From Ancylostoma caninum (Eukaryota > Nematoda > Chromadorea > Rhabditida > Ancylostomatidae), in contig JBAJFG010000240.1 in the NCBI GenBank assembly GCA_037903475.1, positions 682,001 through 746,000 on the forward strand: 64,000 nt of DNA. Direction: 5' to 3'. Of this stretch, positions 22,609 through 34,699 are shown piece by piece. The translations under genes and the position numbers were made by a program. The notes under the pieces are model-generated. The model was not told the origin of the DNA and ran no database searches. It saw nothing but the letters and a program-made list of their open reading frames with translations. How positions within the stretch are numbered: the first letter of the stretch is position 1; every line of letters begins with the position of its first letter.

Positions 22609-22961
22609 GTGCATCACTGAGATTACCCAGGATAAACGTGTCAGCGCCATATATTACTATTTGATTTGTATATTCCCATACTAAGATTATTCCCATATGT
22701 ATTTACCCCCCCCCCCCCCCTCCCGAGGAGCTCCGTCTCCCCTCATTGAAATGCACCTTTTTTGTTCGCTCATCTGCCTTTACCCATATAACTGTTGCGA
22801 CCACTCCACGCTAGTATTGAATTTGTTTTCTTTTTTTTTAACAGTTTCCTCGTCTAATATGGCTTGTACTGTATCAATAAAATAAAATAAAAATATAAAT
22901 TTCCCCATCTTGAACACGAACGTGACCACCTCCGCCTTAGGTAATCCCAATGACGCATCCA
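22609..22961. repeat. Inverted-repeat element, family A, copy 4 (interrupted)
   Basis: The left terminus (GCATCACTGAGATTACCCAG at 22611) and right terminus (TAGGTAATCCCAATGACGCATC at about 22939-22960) are 250 bp further apart than in copy 3. The extra sequence contains 15 consecutive C at 22706-22720. Confidence 0.6.
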
Positions 22962-25900
22962 GGCTCAGGTTAAAAAAACAACTCTCACGTTCTGCGTCTC
23001 TTAGCATTCCGTAGTCTACAGCGATAACCAGGAACGCTAACAATTATGGATTTGCTCATTATCATTACATAAATTCCAGCCCAGGTTTAGTAACTCTCTA
23101 ACAACCAACGAAAGTGGTGTGTTTTCTTCAAGTGGTAGAAGTCGACACATATTGCGCCAATGTCTACCGTAAGTGTCAGCGGCGGTGATTTTTTTGCAGA
23201 CTCGGGATGCACGCGACGCGACCGCACCGCTCGCGCTAGAATCCTCGCCGCGACAACAAAATACGGGGTTTTCTTGATAGTTAGTTTGCTTCCTTGATAG
23301 GTAACATCAAATATGAGGGGAAACCGTCGAGGATATCCTAATTTGACATTGGGGCGACGATTTCAGTGCGCGGCCGCGCCTACGTGTACGCGAAAAACGC
23401 ATCGCTATCCACGCTCACTGTACATATTCTTAATATCGTAAAAAAAGCATTTGTCTGTAGTGACATCAATGTATGAAAATGATCACAATAGATATTACAA
23501 CAATATTTACTGAATTCCAAAAGAGAAAGGGAAAAGTTTGGTGCAGAGCATCAACAGAAAAAGGAGCGGTCGTCAAAGCGTCCTGAAGTGTTCTCATCAG
23601 AATTTCTCCGAGCACAAATAATTTCTACGGAAAACAAATGCTCGAAAAATGAGGAAATCGTGTTTTAGTGGAGTTTACAACTTTATAGGTCATGCCAATT
23701 TCGTGCAAACTCAGTGCAACCTGAAATGAGGTTCACCTCGGATCTGTATGGAATGGACATGTGAGGTGCAGAAGATGTGAGCGACTTCAGCAAGTTTTCA
23801 CATCAGCAGACCCTGCTATCAGATGTCAGCCTGGCTTTATTGCACGATACTTGGATGACTTCAACATTGGCATGGGAGAAGTCAGCTGATTTATGTAATT
23901 AACTTCATGCAGGCATCAAATTTCCCATACAATCGTCGTGGAATGGTAGAAACCAGAGCACATTTCATTTGCTGGGGAAAAATTGAGGAACAGCTTCACC
24001 GCATCGCCTTGAATAGAAAGTGAAGTACTAAAAATCCATGAGAAAAATGCAATTACGGCTGAAATGTGCCTCGTTTCGAAATTCATGGAAAAGCGCTTTT
24101 TGTAATTTTCTTCGCACCAAACAAAACATACGAAAGTGGCAACACTAACTAATTGGGTGACAAATTCAATGAATAACCGTTTTCAAAAGAGCGCAAGCTT
24201 CTTGGAGCAGTTTCTTCCACAAGGTTTTGATTTTTGATAACTTCCCTAATAAAAAAATTCTCTGAGCTACATAAATGAAGAGGGAAGGCATCGAACGCTC
24301 TGTTATACCATCTTGTATGTGTATTCCAAGTACAAGTAAAAGAAAATCTATAGCGTTCAGGAAGTTAGAGCACGAATGTCATACTTCCCTGATTCGATAA
24401 TAAAATTAAAGGAAGTACAAAAAGCATGGCAAGGAACGGAAAGAGCTGACAAAACACATGGCGAAGACACGTGATTCAACGCCGGATTCTCCGCCCCAAT
24501 TTAATTATTTGAAATCCATTCGCACCACCAGCAGTAAATGTGCCCTATCGTATTCACATATGTGCATATTTATGAGGAAAAAGCTTAAAAAATCGGAATG
24601 CGAGTGTGTTACTATGACAATAGAATAAATGAATAAATAGGAAAAAGAGTCGAGTTCGTGAATAATAAGGTAAACCGTTATGTATGTATCTCTTCGAAGC
24701 TTGAGTAATCTATGTATTACCACATATTTGATAATACTAGTATACATATATTAGTACATAGTAATGATATGTAGTATAAATAGCAAAAAAAAAACTGATA
24801 ATGTTATTATTACTTCGCAGAACATGGTTGCTTTTACTACCAAACATGCTTATATCTATTACTGGAATGGACCTTATATTTGTTTAATATCATTTTTTAC
24901 ACCAATATATTTGTACTATGAATTGTCGCTGGTACTAAGCACATCAATTGTGACGTATTAATAAATAAATAAATAAATAAATAAATAAACAAATAAATGT
25001 TCCTATAGGAGATGTACAAGCACTAGGAGTAGCGTGCGTGCAGCTGACCTTGATTTATGCTGTTGATTTTTGATGCGTGAATGCTTTCAAGAATTTTCAC
25101 CCCTCATCATTTCATTCATGGCTCCATCTCCATATTTGAGTAGCAGCTACTTTCCATTAAAATCCGGGAGCAGTTACTCTTTCTTTTTCAAGGAAAATGC
25201 AAGCCTATCCCCTCGCAATGCCTCTCTTTCAGCCGTTTATGCGTTAGTGCCACTTCTAGGATCTACTGACGCTCGGAGCCCACACTATCTCAATGCAATT
25301 TTTCATTGACTCAAAAGCAAATCCCACCTTAAGACAGGTCCCAGACATTAAGCTGTTGTCAATCACCCGGAGTGGGAGAAATAATCCATGTTTTTCGGGT
25401 CCTCTATGCTCTGTGCTTTTTGATCTTTCTCTTTCCTGAAGCGGAAAACTATGAAGTGAAGGAAGTGGACGCTTTGATAGCGAACAAGACTTATCCGTAA
25501 ACACACAAAGAACGACTGAGTAGACTTAGAATAATGATTATAGTTTACTTCAAATGAGAGGCGAGCTGGAGAGGTATTAGAGAAGGAAAGAAAATCCATA
25601 TACCTAATATATATTATTAAGAGTGGTGGAATAGAATTGTAGCCATAAGCCTCATCAGGTATATTTCTCTTGCTGAGGGTTAAGGTAGTTGCTACATGGG
25701 TATTCATCATTTGTTTATTTATTTATTTACTTATTTATTGAAATACAGTCAGTGGTGCGCCAATAATATTTTTAGAAAAGCGAACCCATGAACAGAAATT
25801 GAGAACATGAAACAGAAATACCCTTCCTCTCAGAAACACTTTGGACCCGATCCCTTCTCATAGCTGGTCATGAGGCCGCTTTCCCACTACGTACAGAAGG

Positions 25901-28900
25901 TGAAGATTATACTATATATTATTCGTTGTAAATAGTATTATGTTATCGCTTCATTACAATAGTATATTGGTGTCATATTATGTTATTTTATCTTTTATGT
26001 CATGAAATGATCAGTTTTATGTTATACTGCATGTTATATGTAGTATTGTACATAATATGTAGCATCTCGAGAATACGATTTGACGGGGGCGGTGATAGGC
26101 GGATAGGTGGGGAGTGGTCTAGTGACCAGCGGCCTTTCAGTTTCCCCTACTTCTTCTCTAAAAAGCCACTCCCCTTTTTCTACAATTTGCTATTTTACAA
26201 TACTAAGTATAATAAAATAATGAGTTTCTCTTATTGACCTTATATCTCGGGTGGTAGGACTCAAGTTCTGGAGAGGCTAATCCTTGGACTTGGTAAGCAT
26301 TGTAATATAGTACTATGTTATTTTGCCATATTATTATATTCTAGCCATATTATTACACTACATAGTAATTGCGACTACAAAAAGAGCATTATCATCAAAA
26401 ATACAGCATAGGGGTCTACATTACCAATAATACGAACGAAATAATGTACTGGTTGACTAGTCAAAAATTGGGTGACGACTGTTTGGAGGATTGTCGTGTT
26501 CACATTCTAATTCTGCGCATGAATTTTATTAATTAATTATTTATTTATTTATTCATGCATTTAAGATGCTCCAATTCAATCGAGTCTGAATAATGTAACT
26601 AGAACACAAATCATAAAGAGAAAAAAAAACAGTTCTAGAGAGGGAAAAAAAAACAATTTCGCCAGCTTAGCAGCAGCAGGGGAAAACAAACTACATATGT
26701 GGTGTTTAAACTAACAGTAGTGCACTGCTTTTACGGAGAAGATGTAAGCTGATAATCACGTATAGGTAAATTGCCCCAAACCGTGAATTTTGCGATTTTT
26801 GCTCTCAGTATACGCCATAATTTAGAGCTAAAGGAACCTAGTCTGGTTTTACGTAAAACGCGTTAAGCGTTGAGGACATAAATCAACTATTACCGCTCTA
26901 TCTCCAGCATTATAGTCTGACAGTCGAGGCGTATACACGCACATCCACTTCCGCTATTTAAATAAACCGAAGACATACACCATCGATTGGAGCAGTGTGA
27001 TAGCTGAGGATGCTGAGGAAAAAGCAGAGGTACGCGAGCAGCCTGGGAAACTCCTTACTCATCCGCGAGTTCCGCCTACAACTCAAGCGCTCAGCTGCTT
27101 CAGAGTCTCAGCGCTTCGTGGTGGTAAGATGTTTACGCGACAAAGAGAGGAGCTTAAGGAAAAAGCCAGGACGATGAGCACGTGAGCTGCGGACGACGAG
27201 ACGTATGCTAAACAATCGATTCGATCGCCCACACAACCAGTGCTGCTTGGCACGTATGATTTTCTAGTTTAACAAGATCTTATCGGGCCTTTAAATGCGC
27301 GTATATCTGCGGCAGATGGCGCAAGCAGCCGCTCATCTAGTGACCTGGATTTTTCCCCGGGCAAATACCTAAATTTGGTCGAGACTGGCAGAGATTACGT
27401 CGAGAAAATCCATTTCTCCTGAAATCAGGCACATGCATTTCCGGTTCGAGTGTGTTTTCGTGTAGCTTTTTTCATTTCGTTGCAAATGTGGGCGGATCTG
27501 AATAATATGTAAACAAATGAAAGAAACGCATCACACAAGCTATTGTATGAGATTTGGAGCTCGTAAAGATGCTAGAATTTTCTGGATTGAGCACTGTACG
27601 AAGGTACTGAAGAGAAAATTCAACGTGACGCAAGATTTTCCGGCTGCGACGAAGCCGCATTGTGTATTCGTCGGGATATAAACACACACAGTGTGGGATG
27701 CGCCAAGTGCCGAAAATCGCGTGTCGCAGCTCGAAAGCTTGAAGTGAAGCTAAGTGGAGCATGCGAGAATCGGATATGGCTGAATGTTATGCCCAATTTG
27801 GGGGTATTTTGATGGCTAACGAGCTTTTGCGAGTCAATTTCGTAGTCAAGCCACAGAAGCCTCTCATTAGAGATCGTCTTTCAAGAGGATTTTGCAGAAA
27901 TGGTTAGTGGTAGAAAAGTTATCTCCAAGGAATTTTCCTGAGTGTTTAAGATTTGCTCGAAATGATGACATTAAAGCCAACACTTTCTATTCAACGCTGT
28001 CAGGAAGAGGTTGACAAAGATCAGCTAGCAGTGTGGTGTCTCGCAGATGACCCGTAGAGTAATTAATCGCTGAGGGGATTTAATTAATTAACCAACTGAT
28101 GGGAGCCCAATAACCTATTTATTCATTACATGGTGTGCTTCATAAAACAGTAGATGAAAGTTGAGCCGAATAATTTTTACAAGGGAAGTGCACAAAGAAA
28201 AGCTGTAATTTGTGACGAGACCTGTATAAGTACAGAGCAGGGATGAGCGGATTATCCGTATCCGGCTGTCCGTTTTGCCGCTATCCATAGGTTTTGGCCT
28301 ATCCGTTATCCGCACCTTTATCCGGGCATTTGGCTCCGGATAACGGTGTGGATAAGGCAGAAAATAGTTTTCATTTTATTTTGCACATCTATGAAAGCAA
28401 GTTTGTAGAGGGAGAAGCGAAAGCAAGAAAATCGTACAAACTTAGGCAAATTACACATGGAGGATAACACATCGATCTACAGGAACGGTTCCAAATTCTT
28501 TGAAAGTTCCGCCATTAGATAGCTCAGAGAAAATAATTCGATTTTTACTTCAGACTCAGAAGTGGAGATGCTCCGATCTACTTTTAAAGTTTTCCTCAGA
28601 ATGAAATCAGCATCAACGACAACGATATGTTCATCATTTTTTAAAATTAGTATTATTGTAGAATCTATCGGTGTGCTTCTCTATCATTCAGTGCATAATT
28701 ATTATACCTAGTAACCGATAATAAATATTAAATATAGGAAAACATGTATTGAACATTTTTGGGAGGTTTAGTTGAAACAGGGAACTGTTCACCAAAGATT
28801 GGCGACGTTTGGTGAAAATCAAAATAAAATCTTACTTTGAAAGTAAAATAACTACTTATTACCAAAGTACGTACATAGTCTAATCGCATGTCGCAGTGAA

Positions 28901-30511
28901 CACATATTGGGCTGTTTCATACTTAAATAGTTCCAAATGGATTTTACTATTAATAATTGCTGGATCGCTGAGAAACTGCTACCAACGGCAAAGTGACAGA
29001 CGTCCACAAAAAACATCCATGCAATAGAGGAGATGTTTCCAGTTGTTCCTCTCAAAATTGGAATTCGTTTTTGCATTCAGGATGAGCATTATTTATGACA
29101 GTGTCATCCACGTTTAGATAATCATTGAAGGCTTTTCTGAAGTGTTTATATTTCGTTACCGCAGTTACAACTTGCTACAAATTGGTTTTTTCTAAAGCGT
29201 GTTACTCATTTGCTCTTTTTCTGAGAATACGAAGACATTAATTTATGAAAGTAACTAAATGTCAGTAGTTCAGCATGCAGGAACATTGTTCAGAGGGTAA
29301 CGATGAGGGAGGGAGTGAGGGGGGCGTGGACATGCACATATACTTGATTTGATCGGAACTTTTTTTGGACATTAATATTTTCGCAGATTTCGGAGGTATT
29401 GGGAGAGGTCAACGCTTTCTCAAAGGCAAAACTTTCTTTTAGTCTCAAAAAATACTTTTTTGAAGATGATTATTTGTTTAATTCTAACAGGAGTGGTCGA
29501 GTTGAGCGAGCAACGGGATGAGGACCGATGGCAAGAAATCGATAAGGCCCTCTTTTTTTTACTGGACGGATCCTTGCAAAATCACTTATTTCTTTTGAAT
29601 AACAGCCTATCCGCACTGTAATAAAGCGAATAACCACTGGAAAATTAGTACTACTCAGCAAAGAAGTCAATTGAAGATCCAAACACCACGGAATTTCCTA
29701 ACAAACAAGAAATGAGAAAAAATTGAATTTTTTCGTCGGAAACTAGCCCTAACAATAGTCAAGCAGCTACAAATACTGTAGAATTCTAGTCAAAAAAGGA
29801 ACACACTCACCGGACACTAAAAAATTGAAAAGTTGATGAAAATCTGCATAATTCTGGAGGTATAGCGAAGAAATTCTCCTGAGGAGGCGATGGTTTGACA
29901 AATAGATCAGCTGTTAATCGATGTTTTCCGCGCCCCAAAAAAATTTCGATGCTCTGGCCGCGAAAATGAGACCACTAAAACACGTACAATCAGCCGAGGA
30001 AGAAGTCCTGAGAGAACTTGGCATAAGTAGGTAAAGGGACACTTCTAGTGCAGCTCCCGAAGCCCAGGGTTTTCCAAAACTGGACATGTTCGAGAAGAAA
30101 TTTTCCGTGGGTGCTGCCTTTAATTATGTATATAATTACGAAAACCGGCCGCCACAAAATAAAGGGCAAGATTATAGATTACAGAGAGAGGTTATAGATA
30201 CAAGCGTAAGTGGTAACAGATGCTAGACTATTTCAAGTTACTTATGAATTAAGAAAAAAAACAAGGATCGGGTATAGATGCGTGTAAAATGGTGCCCACT
30301 GAAAAGTGATCGATGGGAAAGTCGGACATAATTAATAGAAAGCGTGCGATATTTGCAGGTTGATATTTACGTGTGGTCGGCAAAATAATTGGAATTATTA
30401 AAAACTGATCCTCATTTCGTCTCATCACACCTGAACACTCGAGTCGATTCAAGGAGGCGCGACTTCAAGCCGTACGAGTTTCTCTCGCACTGATGTCTTA
30501 TTTGTAAATGA
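22962..30511. other. Gene-poor, repeat-rich 7.5 kb
   Basis: No exon chain could be built on either strand. It holds AAAT-type microsatellites (24959-24998 and 26525-26555), low-complexity AT-rich tracts with many ATTATGT words (25900-26400) and a degenerate TATCCG-rich patch (28245-28370). ORFs such as 26997-27185 (+) and 27472-27762 (-) are short and isolated. Long conserved-looking non-coding stretches around 27.3-28.1 kb may be dispersed repeats. Confidence 0.35.
24959..24998. repeat. AAAT microsatellite
   Basis: About nine uninterrupted copies of the tetranucleotide AAAT, then slightly interrupted copies. Confidence 0.9.
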
Positions 30512-30760
30512 TATATACAGTCTATTAGATCACAGAGGGCGCCCGATCCGACTTTGTCCGCAACTACGACCTCACCATTTTTCGGCTAACCGATCTATTT
30601 TTTGCACTTTTTGATTTGCATATGGTGCGATCCCTTCCATTCTTATGTTTCCCTACTGCCATTCGCTGAAATATCCTTCTAGACGCATTCTGCGGGCAAA
30701 GTCGTAATTGCGGACAAAGTCGGATCAGGCGCCCTCTGTGAGCTAATAGACCATATGTAC
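30512..30760. repeat. Inverted-repeat element, family B, copy 1
   Basis: About 249 bp. The left end TACAGTCTATTAGATCACAG leads into GGGCGCCCGATCCGACTTTG; the right end is its inverted complement (GGCGCCCTCTGTGAGCTAAT, AGACCATATGTA). Arms are about 50 bp. The middle contains GTGCGATCCCTTCCATTCTT, which recurs in the other copies. No ORF. Confidence 0.85.
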
Positions 30761-33010
30761 ATTTAGCTCGTTTTCATATGACATTTTATGTCAAAACGAG
30801 TGAAAAAAGAGGAAAAACCAGTGTGCCAAAGAGATGTTTGTGCTTGATTACCTGAGGCTGAATGAAAATGGAAGCTGCCGCCTGCTTAAATCATATTGGA
30901 GCTTTCTGCATTAGTGATTGCCCTGAGCATCTTATCTGATGATTTTATTGCTAGGACTCCATAACGAACTGTAAAATAGGCTCGGTCAGCTAATAGGCGA
31001 TGTATCTTGAATTTTTCTAAACTTTACATTTTAACTTCCCCAGAATAAGTGTTCAGTGGGGCTATCAGTGTAGTTGGTATGATGGGATGACGCTAGTCAA
31101 AAGTGAATAGGAGAGTTGTTTGAGTAATTTCAGAGAATTTGGGTCAACTGTTAAAATTTATTTACTTTTTCATCTATCTGCAGGTCATTGTGTGCTGTAC
31201 AAGCGTATCCAGGTGGCCATGCGTTCCTGATTAGACTTCGTATACATGGCTCATTCCGGGTAAGGGAAATTGACCAACGCTTACCGCTTTACCCCGTTTA
31301 CTTTTCTTGCAAATATCCACTATAGAAGGTGTAAATTCTTGAATCCATAGCAGTTTACCGGCCCCATAACTCAATAGTCCATTTTACCCCTTTTGGGGGT
31401 AGACATTCTCGTGACAGAGATTTTGCTTCTGTGTTAGGAAGTCATCCACTCTCTTTTCTCTTGGTATTTATATCTTCGTTCAGTTTTAAGGTCACTGAAT
31501 AACATAGTGAATGATAACGCTTGTAAAAAAAGCAGACAAGGATAGAAACCAGGGCTGGGATTCATGAAAGGATAGTCATGCAAACCATTGGTAGTCAGCC
31601 CCTATTGGTTATCGTAAAGAGTATGGAATGCTAGGATACGCAGGATGCGAAAGTTGGCTAGTCAACCTGGTTCCGCTTCAGGAAGCGAAATCGACACGCG
31701 TCCTAGGAATTAAACCTGTGCTTTTGGCTAGGAATGTCACAGGGTAAATGTAGAGCTTTTAGGTCTGCGCAAGAGAAATGGTGCTACCGAACCTTTGGTT
31801 TTGAGTAGTCATAACTAGGCTCATGATAATTTGACCCAACTCTGTAGTAGCTAGCAAATAACATCAAAAAAGCCTTACTAGACTATAAATACCCCTCATT
31901 ATACCAAAAATCCTCAAAATTAGAAGGTTGTGTCCAACAAAGACCCTATGTTCACCAGTTGAAGATGCATCACAATTTTGAAGCTGCTTCGTCGATGTGT
32001 TCCTCAGAGCAAACAAAACGACAAACTGTTCTCTTCAAACAACTCCAAACAAACTGTTCCAAAGTAACAATCCGTAAGTCAAAGAATGCTCACACGACGA
32101 GTTTACAGAACAGAATTGATTGAGAGCTATGCAATGAGAGGATACGTTCTCGTGAAGTGTCTCTCATTACCTTGATCAACCCGCGATGAGCAGCTTATCT
32201 GTTTTGTGTGTCCAGCAGCCGGCCGGAATCTGTTAGTTCTTAGCGGGCCTCAAGCATCCGACCACTTCGACGCCGTTCCCCCGTACTCTGTACGTTGCGA
32301 CAGCCTCGATTTTCTCGCCTCCATTCTTTGAAGTTCAACGTAAAGCAAGAAGTTTAGTTTCTTCTTCTCAACCTCCAAAAAGGGAACGTTAATCACTTTT
32401 TAGGCCACGATCTAATAGTGTTATGCGGTAGCTGTTCTGGCCAAAATTGTTTTTTTTTGAAATCTCTTACGCTTAAAGAAAATCGTTCTGTTTGCTTGGA
32501 TATTCTGTAGACAAACCACTTCCACTACCTCTGTAGATATTTCATTTGTAAACAATTTGTTTTCCCTTCATATTCGTTCCTTCATCGTCGTGTTTTCTAT
32601 GTGCTGTTCTGAAGAATGTCTTTCTCCTCTAGCCTGCAACTAGTTACTAAAATTTTTGGGGATGCTGCACCAACATAACGTAACACTTTGAATGATTTCG
32701 TTGCGGCGCTGGCTACTTGTTATGCGTTGTTTTAGTTTATTATCAGGACACAAAAACCAAACAAGGTTTACGAAATGCTCGCCGGCATGCTATTCGGTCT
32801 AAACAAGGGGTTGCTACCCTTATTTCGTGACATCTACTTATCTACATACTCTTTCGCTACAGTTGTTGAAGAGAAACTGCTCATTTTCCTTCTATTTTTA
32901 TTCTCTTAACAAGTTTTGTAAGTTTCACATATCTCATTCTGTCAGAGATTCATATTCATGAGGACACAGAGGATGGGATCTCTTGCAATTCCTGACCGTA
33001 TGCCTCTGAC
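30761..33010. other. Spacer, no gene seen
   Basis: No exon with matching splice phase was found. Sequence at 31546-31830 has weakly inverted parts (TAGTCATGCAAACCATTGGT against ACCTTTGGTTTTGAGTAGTC), possibly an old inverted-repeat element. Confidence 0.3.
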
Positions 33011-33180
33011 TGGTGGTATACTCCACGCAGAGTATAGCGTCGCTGCCGCCAATGTTGGCGAATCGCTGGCGACTGTGACAGTGATATATATCGATCTGCA
33101 ACGGCCACCTGCCTATGTTGGCGACCCTCGACCGCGACCGGCTACGCAGGATGCTATACTCCATGTGGAGTATAGCACCA
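33011..33180. repeat. Inverted-repeat element whose ends are palindromes
   Basis: The ends read TGGTGGTATACTCCACGCAG and, inverted, TGGTGCTATACTCCACATGG. Each end is itself nearly palindromic (TATACTCCAC-GAGTATA). Inside, ATGTTGGCGA occurs twice. The minus ORF over it is a by-product. Confidence 0.7.
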
Positions 33181-33410
33181 GCCTCTCTTACAGAATCGCC
33201 TACTCCCGCGCGACAGACTCCCTTATGTAGTCTAAACAGCGCATGAACGTTCTTTATTTCTTCAAAGACATTAATCGATTATTAGAGTCAGCGCTCTGCT
33301 TCTGAATGATGCTTATTTCCATTTCTTGCATGTAAAAGGCTGCCGAATTTTTAGTATAAAGTGAATATATATATATACTTATATATACTTATAAGTGACT
33401 TTGAGCTGTG

Positions 33411-33478
33411 AACCTTACGGGAGTTACTTGAAAGCCCTCCTTCTGAGAGGAGGGCTTTCAAGTAACTCCCGTAAGGTT
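33411..33478. repeat. Perfect 31-bp palindrome with 6-nt loop
   Basis: Arms 33411-33441 and 33448-33478 are exact reverse complements around TCTGAG. The arm begins AACCTTACGGGAGTTACTTG. It follows a TATATA-rich tract. Confidence 0.97.
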
Positions 33479-34016
33479 TATGTTTTGGGCCCATACATGA
33501 GAGGCACAAAAAATCTAAACATGTTCACATAAAATGAGAAAGGCCGTAATTTCGCAGCTGTGATAATGAAGCCGATGATCTCCTCTTCTCTGTAAGGAAA
33601 AAGGAAGTGTTAGGTATAATAATTACACCAAATGATTTAATGGATGTATTCAAATCCGAATATTCAATCTATGATGAGTCGAGCTTTCGCAACTTCGGAA
33701 GAGTAAAAGCAATACTCGCCTGAAAGGGAGACGAGAGGAGCTATGTAGTCGCTACCTCTTTCTTCTCTTTCTTGAATAATTCATTTTTTAACAGATTGTG
33801 AATTATCTTTCGTGAGAAATAAAATTTTCTGTTCAGCTCCTAATAGATACATATGTATAAACATGTGTCCAGACAAAATTGTGCTGCTGCTCACAGAAGC
33901 TAAAATGAACTATTTAGTAAATTTGTTAACATCATTATTGATTTGCAAGAAGCGTAGATACGTAGTATATGCCACATATTAGCTACGCTGTAATAAATGC
34001 ATGAAGTACACGGTGT

Positions 34017-34078
34017 CAATCTAGAGTTCTTTAGAAACGCCGTATGACAATCTAGAGTTCTCTAGAAACGCCGTTTTA
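34017..34078. repeat. 31-bp tandem duplication
   Basis: CAATCTAGAGTTCT(T/C)TAGAAACGCCGT occurs at 34017 and 34048, differing at one position. Confidence 0.85.
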
Positions 34079-34699
34079 GTGTGCTCACCTTTGGTGCAAA
34101 AAAAAAACTGTGATGCCCTTGATTCCATTAATCCTATGAAGAAAATTCTAGTTGATCTAATGAAGAACATATTTTTTTCAAGAAAAATTTCTCATGGAAA
34201 GTTGTCCGACTTTCGGTTCATCAGAGTGGGGCTTCTCTGTGTCTGTGTTTAAGTGTTTGTCTTAGTTTATATCAGGTTCGTAAGAATCTGCACGTGATTG
34301 TGTTTGCAATGCTGCCATGCCACGAATCAACGTGTCATAAACTCGCACTCACATATGATGGGGCACCAGTACTCGTTTTGTCCAACTAATATATCCTTAA
34401 AGGTAGCCTAACACTACCACCACGACTCTGTCATAGGAAAGCTTAATTTTTTTTAAATTGACTGAAAGTCTTAAGATGGACATCACTCTCCCATAGCAAG
34501 ACAAATATTCATGGTAAATCTTCTGGTTAGAGGTATATTTTACGTCAATCGAACATTGCTCCCAATCTTGAACTCTACGAAATCACAGTCCATAAACTGA
34601 GTTTTATAACAGCCTCGTGTGTGGCTCATAACTATACAAAGTACATAGAAATCACAGTCCACTGTTTTTTTAGTACTTCCAAGCCTTACTGATTCCAGA

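Noticed and set aside
32934..33230. ORFs of 76 and 90 codons on both strands
   Set aside because: They lie across an inverted-repeat element that is open in both directions.
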